64,000 nucleotides of DNA, from contig NZ_AUDO01000011.1 in assembly GCF_000425505.1 (NCBI RefSeq), positions 89,382 through 153,381 on the forward strand, written 5' to 3'. Positions 45,232-54,706 of the stretch are shown here, piece after piece (position 1 is the stretch's first letter; every line of letters starts with the position of its first letter). Under the pieces are notes generated by a model. It had not been told where the DNA came from and did not search any database. It worked only from the letters and a program-made list of their open reading frames with translations. The stretch is from Flavobacterium frigidarium DSM 17623. Its GTDB lineage: Bacteria; Bacteroidota; Bacteroidia; Flavobacteriales; Flavobacteriaceae. Made by a program: the position numbers and the translations under genes.

Positions 45232-45552
45232 ATGTTGAAACTAAACCATACAATTATTATGAATAGTCAGTTAATTACGAATGATGAGAATTCAAAGAAA
45301 TTCTCTCAAATCCTAAGGGATAAACTTAGTAAAGGTTTTGTAATTGAAGAAAGGAACGATAAGTTACCTTTTGCTGTGTTGTCTAAGAAGAGGAAGGTCA
45401 ATCACAATATTTATTTTGTGATATCATGTGTAACTCTGGGATTAGGATCTATTCCTTGGATTTACAAAAGCTTTCTTTCATCTAAGGAAAAGCGCATTTT
45501 AGTTGCTCTTGACGAAGATGGTAATGTATTTGAAGACAAGTGTTATAGTTAA
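45232..45552 (+). CDS. Small protein with one membrane segment, function unknown
   Basis: 106 residues from the ATG at 45232, or 97 from the ATG at 45259. The predicted transcription start near 45208 allows both. The N-terminal half is polar (FSQILRDKLSKGFVIEERND), one hydrophobic segment lies in the middle (IYFVISCVTLGLGSIPWIY), and a short end has ILVALDEDGNVFEDK. Similar proteins occur in flavobacteria as conserved hypotheticals. It shares a bidirectional terminator with uvrA. Confidence 0.65.
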   Translation: MLKLNHTIIMNSQLITNDENSKKFSQILRDKLSKGFVIEERNDKLPFAVLSKKRKVNHNIYFVISCVTLGLGSIPWIYKSFLSSKEKRILVALDEDGNVFEDKCYS

Positions 45553-45572
45553 TATAACGACTTAAACTGAAA

Positions 45573-45618
45573 GAAAATAGCCTATTACAATTTAAATGTA
45601 GTAGGCTATTTTTTTTTA
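45573..45618. terminator. Bidirectional terminator
   Basis: AAATAGCCTA pairs with TAGGCTATTT, with further pairs inside, followed by a run of T on the plus strand and A before it. It separates the convergent small protein and uvrA. Confidence 0.88.
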
Positions 45619-48402
45619 TTATAATTTGTCCTTCAAATAATGACCAGTGACTGATTTTTTATTCTTAGCCACTTGCTCTGGAGTTCCAGTCGCTAATAGT
45701 AGCCCACCATTCTCACCACCTTCAGGTCCTAAGTCAATCAGCCAGTCAGCACATTTTATTAGATCTAAATTGTGCTCGATAACTAGTATGGAATGTCCTT
45801 TTTCGATTAAAGCATCAAATGAGGCTAGCAACTTTTTTATATCGTGAAAATGCAATCCAGTTGTAGGTTCGTCAAACACAAACAATGCTTTGTCCTTAGT
45901 GGCACCCTTAACTAAGAAAGATGCTAATTTAATCCTTTGTGCTTCACCACCTGATAATGTTGACGACGATTGTCCTAACTGAACATAACCCAAACCAACA
46001 TCGTGTAATGGACGTAGCTTTTGAGTGATTTTTGTTTGTTTATTTTTATCGAAAAATGCTAGTGCATCATCTATTGTCATGGTTAATACATCGTGAATAT
46101 TTTTACCCTCAAAATCAACTTCAAGAATCTCCTTTTTGAAACGTTTTCCATGACAAGTTTCACATGGCAACTGCACATCGGCCATGAAAACCATTTCTAC
46201 ATTTATCGTTCCTTCTCCTTTACAAGTCTCACAACGACCACCGTCTACGTTAAAAGAAAAATGCTTTGGCAAATACCCTCTTATTTTTGATAGTTTTTCT
46301 TTCGAAAATAAATCTCTTATATCATCGTAGGCCTTGATATAAGTAACTGGATTTGAGCGCGAACTTTTGCCTATTGGGTTTTGATCTACGTATTCAATAT
46401 GTTTAATTTGAGAGAAAGAACCACTCAATTCAGTGAATTGTCCTGCTTTTTCTCCTGCGTTTTCCAGTTTTTTTTGCATTGCTGGAAACAATATTTTTTT
46501 TACTAAGGTACTTTTTCCACTACCTGAAACTCCAGTAATTACTGTAAGTACATCAAGTGGAAATACCACATCAATATTTTGTAAGTTGTTTTCACGAGCT
46601 CCTTTAATCTCAATGAAGTTTTTATAAGGACGACGCTTTTTTGGAACTGTAATTTCTAAGTCTCCATTCAAATATTGAGCTGTTAGCGAAGTAGATTGCA
46701 TGATTTCATCATAAGTTCCTTGTGCAACTAATTCTCCACCATGTGTTCCCGCTTCTGGGCCAATATCAATTATCATATCAGAAGCTTTCATAATATCCTC
46801 ATCGTGCTCGACGACAATAACGGTATTCCCTAAATCCCTTAAAGAGAGCAATACTTTTATTAATCGCTCAGTGTCTTTTGGGTGTAAACCAATGCTTGGT
46901 TCATCTAAGATATACATCGATCCTACCAAACTACTACCCAATGAAGTTGCCAAGTTAATACGCTGCGATTCTCCACCTGATAAGGTTGCCGAATTTCGAT
47001 TTAAAGTAAGATAATCCAAGCCTACCTCTGTTAGGAAAGATAATCTATTATTGATTTCGATTAATAAACGCTTAGCAATTTGCTGTTCGTATACATCTAA
47101 AGAAATGTTTTTGAAAAATTTAGCCAAATGTTTAATAGGTAAATCAACTAATTCTGAAACAGTTTTAGAGTTGATTTTTACATACGACGCTTCAATTCGT
47201 AATCTTTTGCCTTTACACGAGTAGCATTTTGTTTTTCCGCGATAACGCGATAGCATTACTCTGTTTTGTATTTTGTAATTTTTTTCCTCAAGCTCTTTAA
47301 AAAAGTCATTCAAACCTTGGAAAGAGCTATTTCCAGTCCAAATTAATTCTTTTTGCTCAGCAGAAAGTTCGAAGTAAGGTTTGTGTATAGGGAAATCAAA
47401 TTTGTATGCATTTTTAATTAGTTCGTCTTTAAACCAACTCATACTTTCTCCGCGCCAAGGATAAATAGCGTTTTCGTAGATAGATAAAGTAGTATTAGGA
47501 ACCACCAATTCGGCATCGATTCCTATAATATTTCCGTAACCTTCGCAAACAGGACATGCCCCGTACGGATTGTTAAAACTGAACAAATGTACGTTAGGTT
47601 CGAGAAAAGTAATACCATCAAGTTCAAAGTTATTTGAATAACTCATTCTCTTGTGTGTCTTAACTTCTTGTAAGTAACAAATTCCTTTACCTTCAAAAAA
47701 AGCAGTTTGCACAGCATCTGCTAATCTATTATAAAATTCTTCCTCGTCTTTGACAACGATTCTATCAACGATTAGATACAATTCTTTTTTAGCTAATCCC
47801 TTTGGTAAATCGTCTAAACGCACCATTTCATTATCCACCAGGATTCTGGCAAAACCTTGTTGTAACAATACATTTAGCTTGTCTTCTAATTTTCTGCCTT
47901 TTTCTAAATGTATAGGTGCTAAAAGCAACCACTTACTATCCATCGGCAATTCCTTGACATCTTTAACGACATCGGTAACGGTGTTTTTCTTGACTTCTTG
48001 ACCAGAAACAGGAGAAAACGTACGCCCTATTCTAGCATAAAGTAATTTGATGTAATCGTAAATCTCGGTGCTTGTCCCAACAGTCGAACGCGCATTTGTA
48101 GTATTGACCTTTTGCTCAATTGCAATAGCGGGAGCAATTCCTTTGATATATTCTACTTTTGGTTTATCTAAACGACCAAGAAACTGTCTTGCATACGATG
48201 AAAGGCTCTCTACATAGCGACGTTGCCCTTCTGCATACAAAGTGTCAAAAGCTAAACTGGATTTTCCAGAACCTGAAAGGCCTGTAATAACCACGAGTTT
48301 ATTTCTTGGAATGGCGACATCTACACTCTTTAAATTGTGTACTTGTGCGCCTTTTATAATAATATTTTTTTTTGGATCTAATTTCGAAAGCTCAACTTGC
48401 AT
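45619..48402 (-). CDS. uvrA: Excinuclease ABC subunit UvrA
   Basis: 927 residues from the ATG at 48402; the family begins KLDPKKNIIIKGAQVHNLKS, so the upstream ATG at 48423 is not needed. Two ABC ATPase modules are present, with Walker A motifs GLSGSGKSSLAFDT and GVSGSGKSTLVKKI and signatures LSGGESQRINLA and LSGGEAQRIKLA. Zinc-binding cysteine pairs are visible in CPVCEGYG, KCYSCKGKR and CETCKGEG/CETCHGKR. It recognises bulky DNA lesions and loads UvrB. It is divergent from the polysaccharide-locus regulator. Confidence 0.97.
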   Translation of the reverse strand: MQVELSKLDPKKNIIIKGAQVHNLKSVDVAIPRNKLVVITGLSGSGKSSLAFDTLYAEGQRRYVESLSSYARQFLGRLDKPKVEYIKGIAPAIAIEQKVNTTNARSTVGTSTEIYDYIKLLYARIGRTFSPVSGQEVKKNTVTDVVKDVKELPMDSKWLLLAPIHLEKGRKLEDKLNVLLQQGFARILVDNEMVRLDDLPKGLAKKELYLIVDRIVVKDEEEFYNRLADAVQTAFFEGKGICYLQEVKTHKRMSYSNNFELDGITFLEPNVHLFSFNNPYGACPVCEGYGNIIGIDAELVVPNTTLSIYENAIYPWRGESMSWFKDELIKNAYKFDFPIHKPYFELSAEQKELIWTGNSSFQGLNDFFKELEEKNYKIQNRVMLSRYRGKTKCYSCKGKRLRIEASYVKINSKTVSELVDLPIKHLAKFFKNISLDVYEQQIAKRLLIEINNRLSFLTEVGLDYLTLNRNSATLSGGESQRINLATSLGSSLVGSMYILDEPSIGLHPKDTERLIKVLLSLRDLGNTVIVVEHDEDIMKASDMIIDIGPEAGTHGGELVAQGTYDEIMQSTSLTAQYLNGDLEITVPKKRRPYKNFIEIKGARENNLQNIDVVFPLDVLTVITGVSGSGKSTLVKKILFPAMQKKLENAGEKAGQFTELSGSFSQIKHIEYVDQNPIGKSSRSNPVTYIKAYDDIRDLFSKEKLSKIRGYLPKHFSFNVDGGRCETCKGEGTINVEMVFMADVQLPCETCHGKRFKKEILEVDFEGKNIHDVLTMTIDDALAFFDKNKQTKITQKLRPLHDVGLGYVQLGQSSSTLSGGEAQRIKLASFLVKGATKDKALFVFDEPTTGLHFHDIKKLLASFDALIEKGHSILVIEHNLDLIKCADWLIDLGPEGGENGGLLLATGTPEQVAKNKKSVTGHYLKDKL

Positions 48403-48568
48403 AAAAAAATGTTGTTTGTACAAAAGTAATGAATTTTGAACAGAAGATTGGCTATCAACAAATCACAAATTTAAGTTATAAACGGCTTGAAAATTGCTCA
48501 GAAAGCTTTTTAGAAAGCCAATCTTAGGGATTTTTTTTCTATGTTTTATTTTACTTAAATAATTTAAG

Positions 48569-51409
48569 ATGTACATTTACAACCTCACAAAATCAAGTAA
48601 ATACCATTTGAAAACAGCAACCACCATTTTCTTCATGCTGCTTTGCGCTTTATTGTCAGCGCAGGAACTGCCACCTATCGTCAAATATAACTCAACAACT
48701 TATAACGGAGGAAATCAAAACTGGATGATTTCCCAAGATCAGAACAAATTTGTCTATTTCGCAAACAATGAAGGTCTCTTAGAATTTAATGGTGCAAGTT
48801 GGCAGTTGTATCCGTCTGCAAACGAGACAATTATTCGATCAGTTAAAGTAATCGAAGAAAATGTTTATACGGGCTGTTACATGGAATTTGGTTTTTGGAA
48901 GAGAAAATCAAACGGTAAACTTGCATACCATTCCCTCAGTAAGGCAATAAAAAGTAAGATACTGGATGACGAGCAGTTTTGGAACATTCTAAGCTATGAA
49001 CATTGGGTTGTTTTTCAGTCACTAAATCGCATCTACATTTATGACCTTGAGAAAAAGGACATAAAGATAATCACTCCCCAATCAGGTATTTTTAGGTCTT
49101 ATCAAACAAAGAACGCCATCTATTTTCAGTCGGGAGGCGGAGAGTTAAATGAGATAGAAGGAGGTAAAAGCAAAATAGTTTCTAATAATGCTATAATTAA
49201 AAATAACAGAATCATTAATATTTTTGCTAAAGATAAAGGCTTGCTAATTCAAACTCAAAAACAAGGGTTCTATACATTCAATGCAGGGAAATGTGAAAAG
49301 TTTACTACCGAAGTAGATAATCAATTAGCTAGTAGCAGCGTATACAGTAGTCAACTTTTACAAGATGGGACTTATGCCATAGGGACTGTTTCAAATGGGG
49401 TTTATATTCTTTCAAATGGAGGTAAATTAAAATACCATATCTCGCAAACTCAAGGTTTGAGTAATAACACAGCACTATCGTTATTTGAAGATAAGGAGCG
49501 AAATTTATGGGTAGGACTTGATAACGGAATCAACTGTATCAACATGCAGTCACCCATAAAGAGTTATGTTGATGACACAGGTGTATTAGGAACGGTGTAT
49601 TGTGCAAAAATGTTTGCTAACAAATTGTACGTGGGAACAAATCAAGGTTTATTCTTTAAAAATATTAACTCTAATGAAAATTTTACTGCTGTAAAAGGGA
49701 CTAAGGGACAGGTATGGTCACTCTTTGAACATGGTGGTACTTTATTTTGCGGTCATGATTTAGGAACATTTATTGTAAATGGTGCTGTCGCTAACAGTAT
49801 ATTTTCACAATCAGGTACTTGGAAATTTGAAAAAGTACCCGGGAATAATTCCATTTTAGTTCAAGGTAATTATTACGGACTTTCTGTCTTGAGTAAAGAA
49901 AACGGTCAGTGGATTTTTAGAAATAAAATTGCTGGCTTTGACTACTCTTCAAAATATTTCGAACTATCAGATAATAATCAAATTTTTGTTAGTCACGAGT
50001 ACAAAGGGATTTTCGGTCTTTCTTACGATCAAGCCTTTAGAAAAGTAATAAAAGTAAAAAGCTACGCGGCTCCTGAAAAAGGTAAAAATGCTTCTTTAGC
50101 AAAGTATAGAGGAAATATTTATTATGCTTACAAAGAAGGCGTTTACAAATTAGATAGAAAATCAAGAATATTTAGAAAAGATGAGTTATTAAGTTCTGTT
50201 TTCGAAAATGATGAATATACTTCAGGAAAGATCATCGTTGATAATGCTAACAAAATATGGTTATTTTCAAAAAACTATATTAGCTACTTTTCGTCGAGTA
50301 AGCTGAGCAATCAATTAAAGAAAAATAGTATTCCTATTCCTGTTACGCTGACCAACTCGATGCTTGGGTATGAAAATATTGCGCAACTTTCAACATATGA
50401 CTATTTATTTGGTACTACAGATGGGTACTATATTATGAATATAAACGATCTAAGTTTTAATGACTATGATGTTTTGTTAACCACTGCGGTCACTAATACT
50501 TTAAATGGTGAACCGCATTATGCTGGCTTAAATAGCGAAGGAACGTTTAAAGCAGACGATAATAATATCACTTTTAATTATACCGTTCCAGAATACAATA
50601 AGTATATCAGTGCTGAATTTCAATATGTATTAGAGGGCTTTCAGGAGGAGTGGAGTGATTGGAATGCAAAATCAAATGTTAGTTTTAAGAATTTGCCTTC
50701 TGGGAATTATGTTTTTAAAGTAAAAGCTCGGTTTGCAAATGCAGCATTACAAAATACTATTGTTTATAATTTCACAATATTCAAACCGTGGTATTTTACA
50801 AATCTAGCTGTTTTTTGCTACTTTATTATACTATTGATAATTGCACGAATTGTACATAAAAAGTATAAAAGCTATTACATAGAGAAAGAAGAGAAATTAA
50901 TAGAAGAGAATAATCTTTTACTCGAAATTAAAGAATTGGAAAACCAACAGCAATTGATGTATCTCCGCAATGAGCAACTTTCTCAAGATGTCGACACAAA
51001 AAGTAAAGAACTGGCAGCTTCTACAATGGATTTAAATAGCAAGAATGAATTACTCGAAATCATCAAAGAGGATTTGAAAAAGACAAATACCGATGAGACT
51101 AGAAGTATAAAATCAGTAATTACAACAATTAATAAGAACATAACAGGTACTGATTCTTGGAGCGTATTTAAAGATGCTTTTGAAAGTAAAGATAAAGACT
51201 TCTTTAAAAAGATTAAAGAACTACATCCATCATTAACTTCTAATGATTTAAGATTGTGTGCGTACTTGAGACTGAATTTAACATCAAAGGAAATTGCTCC
51301 AATGTTAAATATTTCGGTACGAAGTGTAGAGATTAAAAGATATCGATTGCGTAAAAAAATGGAATTAGCGCATGAACAAGGGCTATCAGAGTATATATTA
51401 TCTGTATAG
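48569..51409 (+). CDS. Membrane-spanning Y_Y_Y/LuxR-type transcriptional regulator of the glucan locus
   Basis: 946 residues. After a signal peptide or anchor (ATTIFFMLLCALLSAQ) comes a long periplasmic beta-propeller region (about 35-650) with repeated W.G...G motifs (for example NLWVGLDNGINCI). A Y_Y_Y beta-sandwich follows (about 655-735), then one transmembrane helix (LAVFCYFIILLIIARIV), a coiled coil (about 770-840) and a C-terminal LuxR-type helix-turn-helix (LTSKEIAPMLNISVRSVEIK). There is no kinase domain, so it is a one-component sensor comparable to SusR. It sits directly before susC and should switch on the locus when glucan oligosaccharides reach the periplasm. Confidence 0.88.
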   Translation: MYIYNLTKSSKYHLKTATTIFFMLLCALLSAQELPPIVKYNSTTYNGGNQNWMISQDQNKFVYFANNEGLLEFNGASWQLYPSANETIIRSVKVIEENVYTGCYMEFGFWKRKSNGKLAYHSLSKAIKSKILDDEQFWNILSYEHWVVFQSLNRIYIYDLEKKDIKIITPQSGIFRSYQTKNAIYFQSGGGELNEIEGGKSKIVSNNAIIKNNRIINIFAKDKGLLIQTQKQGFYTFNAGKCEKFTTEVDNQLASSSVYSSQLLQDGTYAIGTVSNGVYILSNGGKLKYHISQTQGLSNNTALSLFEDKERNLWVGLDNGINCINMQSPIKSYVDDTGVLGTVYCAKMFANKLYVGTNQGLFFKNINSNENFTAVKGTKGQVWSLFEHGGTLFCGHDLGTFIVNGAVANSIFSQSGTWKFEKVPGNNSILVQGNYYGLSVLSKENGQWIFRNKIAGFDYSSKYFELSDNNQIFVSHEYKGIFGLSYDQAFRKVIKVKSYAAPEKGKNASLAKYRGNIYYAYKEGVYKLDRKSRIFRKDELLSSVFENDEYTSGKIIVDNANKIWLFSKNYISYFSSSKLSNQLKKNSIPIPVTLTNSMLGYENIAQLSTYDYLFGTTDGYYIMNINDLSFNDYDVLLTTAVTNTLNGEPHYAGLNSEGTFKADDNNITFNYTVPEYNKYISAEFQYVLEGFQEEWSDWNAKSNVSFKNLPSGNYVFKVKARFANAALQNTIVYNFTIFKPWYFTNLAVFCYFIILLIIARIVHKKYKSYYIEKEEKLIEENNLLLEIKELENQQQLMYLRNEQLSQDVDTKSKELAASTMDLNSKNELLEIIKEDLKKTNTDETRSIKSVITTINKNITGTDSWSVFKDAFESKDKDFFKKIKELHPSLTSNDLRLCAYLRLNLTSKEIAPMLNISVRSVEIKRYRLRKKMELAHEQGLSEYILSV

Positions 51410-51490
51410 TTCTTTATACACCAGCACAATTTACCTATACATTACCACAACATTAACGTTATCGTGCTATCTCACTGCTTATTATATCGC

Positions 51491-51511
51491 CTGTTAACAT
51501 TCTATTAACAG
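51491..51511 (+). promoter_or_regulatory. Inverted repeat upstream of susC, candidate operator
   Basis: CTGTTAA and TTAACAG are exact inverted half-sites separated by 7 bases, about 137 bases before the susC start. A smaller palindrome (TAACGTTA, 51454-51461) lies 37 bases further upstream. Position suits binding by the adjacent LuxR-type regulator; inference only. Confidence 0.35.
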
Positions 51512-51647
51512 CTGATAATTGTGGCTTTATTATAATATTATGAATTAAAAGTAGTTTTTTTTGCATTGTATGTTTTTTGTAGAGGTTGTTTTTGGTAATA
51601 GTTTATTGTTCTATTATTAATTTTATCATTCACAAAAAATACAAATT

Positions 51648-54600
51648 ATGAAATCAAACTATCTATTGATCATTTTCCTTTTGTTCTCGACCTTTGGTTT
51701 TTCTCAAAGTGTAACTGTCGAGGGTATAGTGAAAGAGAAAGCAACTGGCTTACCAATCCCAGGAGCAAATATTCAAGTAAAGAATACCACTAATGGAACA
51801 GTAACCGACTTTGACGGAGCCTTCACATTAAAAGGAATTTCATCAGGAGCGACTTTGGTAGTCTCTTATATTGGTTATAAAAATTTCGAATATAAAGTAA
51901 ACGGCTCAAACGGAAAGTTGGCAGTTTCTCTTGAAGAAGATGCAAAAACTTTAGATGAAGTTGTAGTTATTGGTTACGGTTCGCAAAAACGTAGGGAAGT
52001 AACAGGTGCAGTTTCTGTAGTCGACAATAAAACGCTTGAAATTTTAAAACCTGTTAAAATAGAGCAAGCTTTGCAAGGAACGGTTTCTGGTGTAAATGTT
52101 ACAACACAATCAGGATCACCTGGTGCAGCTCTAGATATTCGTATTAGAGGTATTGCCACTAATGGTGAAAACAGACCTACTACTATAATCGATGGATATG
52201 TAGGGGAACTAGGGTTGCTTAATCCAAATGATATTGAATCTATTACTGTGTTAAAAGATGCTCAAGCAGCTATATATGGAACAATAGGTGCCAATGGAGT
52301 AATTTTGGTGACAACCAAATCAGGGAAGAAAAATGCTAAAGCAAGAATCTCTTACAATACTTATGTAGGATTTCAAGAAGCATCAAAAAAATTGAATCTA
52401 TTAAATGCTACTGAATACGGACTTTTATTAAATGAGAGTTACGCAAACGGTGGAGCTGCACTACCTTATACTGATGTAACAGGGTTAGGAAAAGGAACAA
52501 ATTGGCAAGAGGAAGTGATTAGCAATAGTGTGCCTATCATTAACCACGATATATCTATTTCTGGAGGATCTGATAAAGTGACTTATGCAGTAAGTGGTTC
52601 ACATTTAGATCAAGAAGGAATCGTAGGAGAACAAAAATCAGGTTTCTTAAGAAATACTGCTAGAGTTTCGTTAACGGCTGATGTAAGTGAAAAGTTAAAG
52701 CTGAAAACAAACGTAATTTATACTTACTTTAATCGTAAAAGTTTAAGTGAAAATGGGTTAGGATCTGTATTGTTTAATGCCTTAAATATTCCTTCTGTCC
52801 TTTCTCCACGTAACGATTCTGGAGCATACACAGTGGTTCCTAACACAACTGGACTTGGAAACGAAATTATTAATCCATTAGCGCAAATTGAAAACACCAA
52901 TAATGATTATAATTTCAAGAAGTTAAATGGAAATTTTGGATTAGAATACAAATTGATTGATGGTTTAACTTTATCAAGTTCAATGGGATTCAATACTTCA
53001 AATGCAAAGTCTAGAGATTTTGCAAAGGCTATTAGTTATGGCGGAAAAGTATTTGATGTAGTGAGAAGCTCAGTGACACAAGGAGCTATCAATGATAATG
53101 ATTACTCATTTGATGCTTTTGCAACGTACACAAAGTCAATTGCCGACGATCATAATTTTGTGGTGACTCTAGGGAATACCATTTATAAGCAATGGGGTAA
53201 TGGTTTGTATGCTACAGGTTATGATGTGCCTAATAATTCTTGGGATTTTGCTGATATCGGTTTAACAACTGGAATTGTTGATGCAAAAACAAACAGCTCA
53301 TATACTTATGATGAGAGACGCCTTTCTTACTTTGGAAGAATGCAATACGATTACAAAGGTAAATATTTGTTATCTGCTATGATAAGACGTGATGCTTCTA
53401 CAAAATTTGGTCCTGGAAACAAAGTGGGTTACTTTCCTTCATTTACTGCAGGATGGGTAATCTCTGACGAAGGTTTCTTTGGCGAAGACAAAAAAGTAAA
53501 CTTCATGAAGTTAAGAGCGAGTTACGGTACATTAGGTAATGACCAGATACCTAACAACGGTTATGTAAGTTTATTATCTGGAGAAGCAACTTATGTTTTT
53601 AACGGTTCGCTAGTAAATGGTACAGCAACGGGACAAATTGCAAATCCTGATTTAAAATGGGAAGAAGCTAGAAAATTTGATGTAGGTGTGGACATGAAAT
53701 TATTCAACAACAAAGTATCACTTGTTGCGGATTATTTTATAGATACTCGTCAGGATTTATTGATTCCTAATATTCCAGTATCTGGAATAACGGGAGTTTA
53801 TGCTCCTGGAGCTTCAGCACCAACAGTAAATGCTGGAAGTGTACGTAATTCAGGTTTAGAATTTTCTGTAGATTATAAACATGATTTTTCTGAGAATTTA
53901 AATATGAGTGTTGGTTATAATGTAACCTTCCTTAAAAATGAAGTTTTAGAAGTAAATAACGGAACTGGGTTTATTGAAGGTGGTTCTTTTGGGGTTGGGC
54001 AACCAGCACCTTCAAGAATGCAAGTAGGTCTGCCAATAGGATATTTTTACGGATATAAAACAGACGGAGTTTTTCAAAACCAAGCTGAAGTAGATGCACA
54101 TCCTTCTCAATTAGCGTTAGGTGCAAATGCTGCTCCTGGTGATATTAAATTTGTAGATACAAACGCAGATGGTAAAATCGATGCGAGTGATCGTACCGAT
54201 ATTGGAAACCCAATACCACAAGCAACAATGGGTTTCAACTTACAAATGAACTATAAAAACTTAGATTTTGCTGTTTATACATTCGCTTCTGTAGGAAATG
54301 ATATGGTTCGAAATTATGAAAGAACGTTATCTGATGCTAATAGATTAAATTATGTGTTAGATCGCTGGACTGGAGAAGGAACAAGTAATTATGTGCCTCG
54401 TGTAACAACGGGAGCGACAGCAAACAATGTTTTTTCTGATTATTTTGTTGAGGATGCTTCTTACCTAAGAATTCAAAATATTCAATTGGGATATACTTTA
54501 AATCCAAAGGTGTCTGAATTAGCTAAAATCACAAAATTACGTTTTTATGCAGGAGTAAATAATTTGTACACATTCACAAAGTACAAAGGATTTGATCCAG

Positions 54601-54695
54601 GTGCTTCAAATGGAAACCCTATTGGTGGTGGAATTGACTATGGTTTTTATCCAATACCTAGAACATACTTATTGGGTCTAAACATTAATTTTTAA
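51648..54695 (+). CDS. susC: SusC-like TonB-dependent outer-membrane transporter
   Basis: 1015 residues. Signal peptide, then a CarboxypepD_reg-like domain (TVEGIVKEKATGLPIPGAN), the TonB box region and plug (EVVVIGYGSQKRREVTG, then IRIRGIATNGENRPT and SITVLKDAQAAIYG), then the 22-strand barrel ending in the aromatic TYLLGLNINF. With the SusD protein downstream (11-base gap) it imports oligosaccharides cut at the surface, driven by TonB. Companion GH16 and GH3 enzymes indicate a beta-1,3-glucan such as laminarin. Confidence 0.94.
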   Translation: MKSNYLLIIFLLFSTFGFSQSVTVEGIVKEKATGLPIPGANIQVKNTTNGTVTDFDGAFTLKGISSGATLVVSYIGYKNFEYKVNGSNGKLAVSLEEDAKTLDEVVVIGYGSQKRREVTGAVSVVDNKTLEILKPVKIEQALQGTVSGVNVTTQSGSPGAALDIRIRGIATNGENRPTTIIDGYVGELGLLNPNDIESITVLKDAQAAIYGTIGANGVILVTTKSGKKNAKARISYNTYVGFQEASKKLNLLNATEYGLLLNESYANGGAALPYTDVTGLGKGTNWQEEVISNSVPIINHDISISGGSDKVTYAVSGSHLDQEGIVGEQKSGFLRNTARVSLTADVSEKLKLKTNVIYTYFNRKSLSENGLGSVLFNALNIPSVLSPRNDSGAYTVVPNTTGLGNEIINPLAQIENTNNDYNFKKLNGNFGLEYKLIDGLTLSSSMGFNTSNAKSRDFAKAISYGGKVFDVVRSSVTQGAINDNDYSFDAFATYTKSIADDHNFVVTLGNTIYKQWGNGLYATGYDVPNNSWDFADIGLTTGIVDAKTNSSYTYDERRLSYFGRMQYDYKGKYLLSAMIRRDASTKFGPGNKVGYFPSFTAGWVISDEGFFGEDKKVNFMKLRASYGTLGNDQIPNNGYVSLLSGEATYVFNGSLVNGTATGQIANPDLKWEEARKFDVGVDMKLFNNKVSLVADYFIDTRQDLLIPNIPVSGITGVYAPGASAPTVNAGSVRNSGLEFSVDYKHDFSENLNMSVGYNVTFLKNEVLEVNNGTGFIEGGSFGVGQPAPSRMQVGLPIGYFYGYKTDGVFQNQAEVDAHPSQLALGANAAPGDIKFVDTNADGKIDASDRTDIGNPIPQATMGFNLQMNYKNLDFAVYTFASVGNDMVRNYERTLSDANRLNYVLDRWTGEGTSNYVPRVTTGATANNVFSDYFVEDASYLRIQNIQLGYTLNPKVSELAKITKLRFYAGVNNLYTFTKYKGFDPGASNGNPIGGGIDYGFYPIPRTYLLGLNINF

Positions 54696-54706
54696 TTTGA
54701 ATTAAG

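Noticed and set aside
50983..51429. A 148-codon open frame on the minus strand at the end of the regulator gene
   Set aside because: It is antisense to the conserved coiled coil and LuxR-type helix-turn-helix of the regulator and has no motif of its own.
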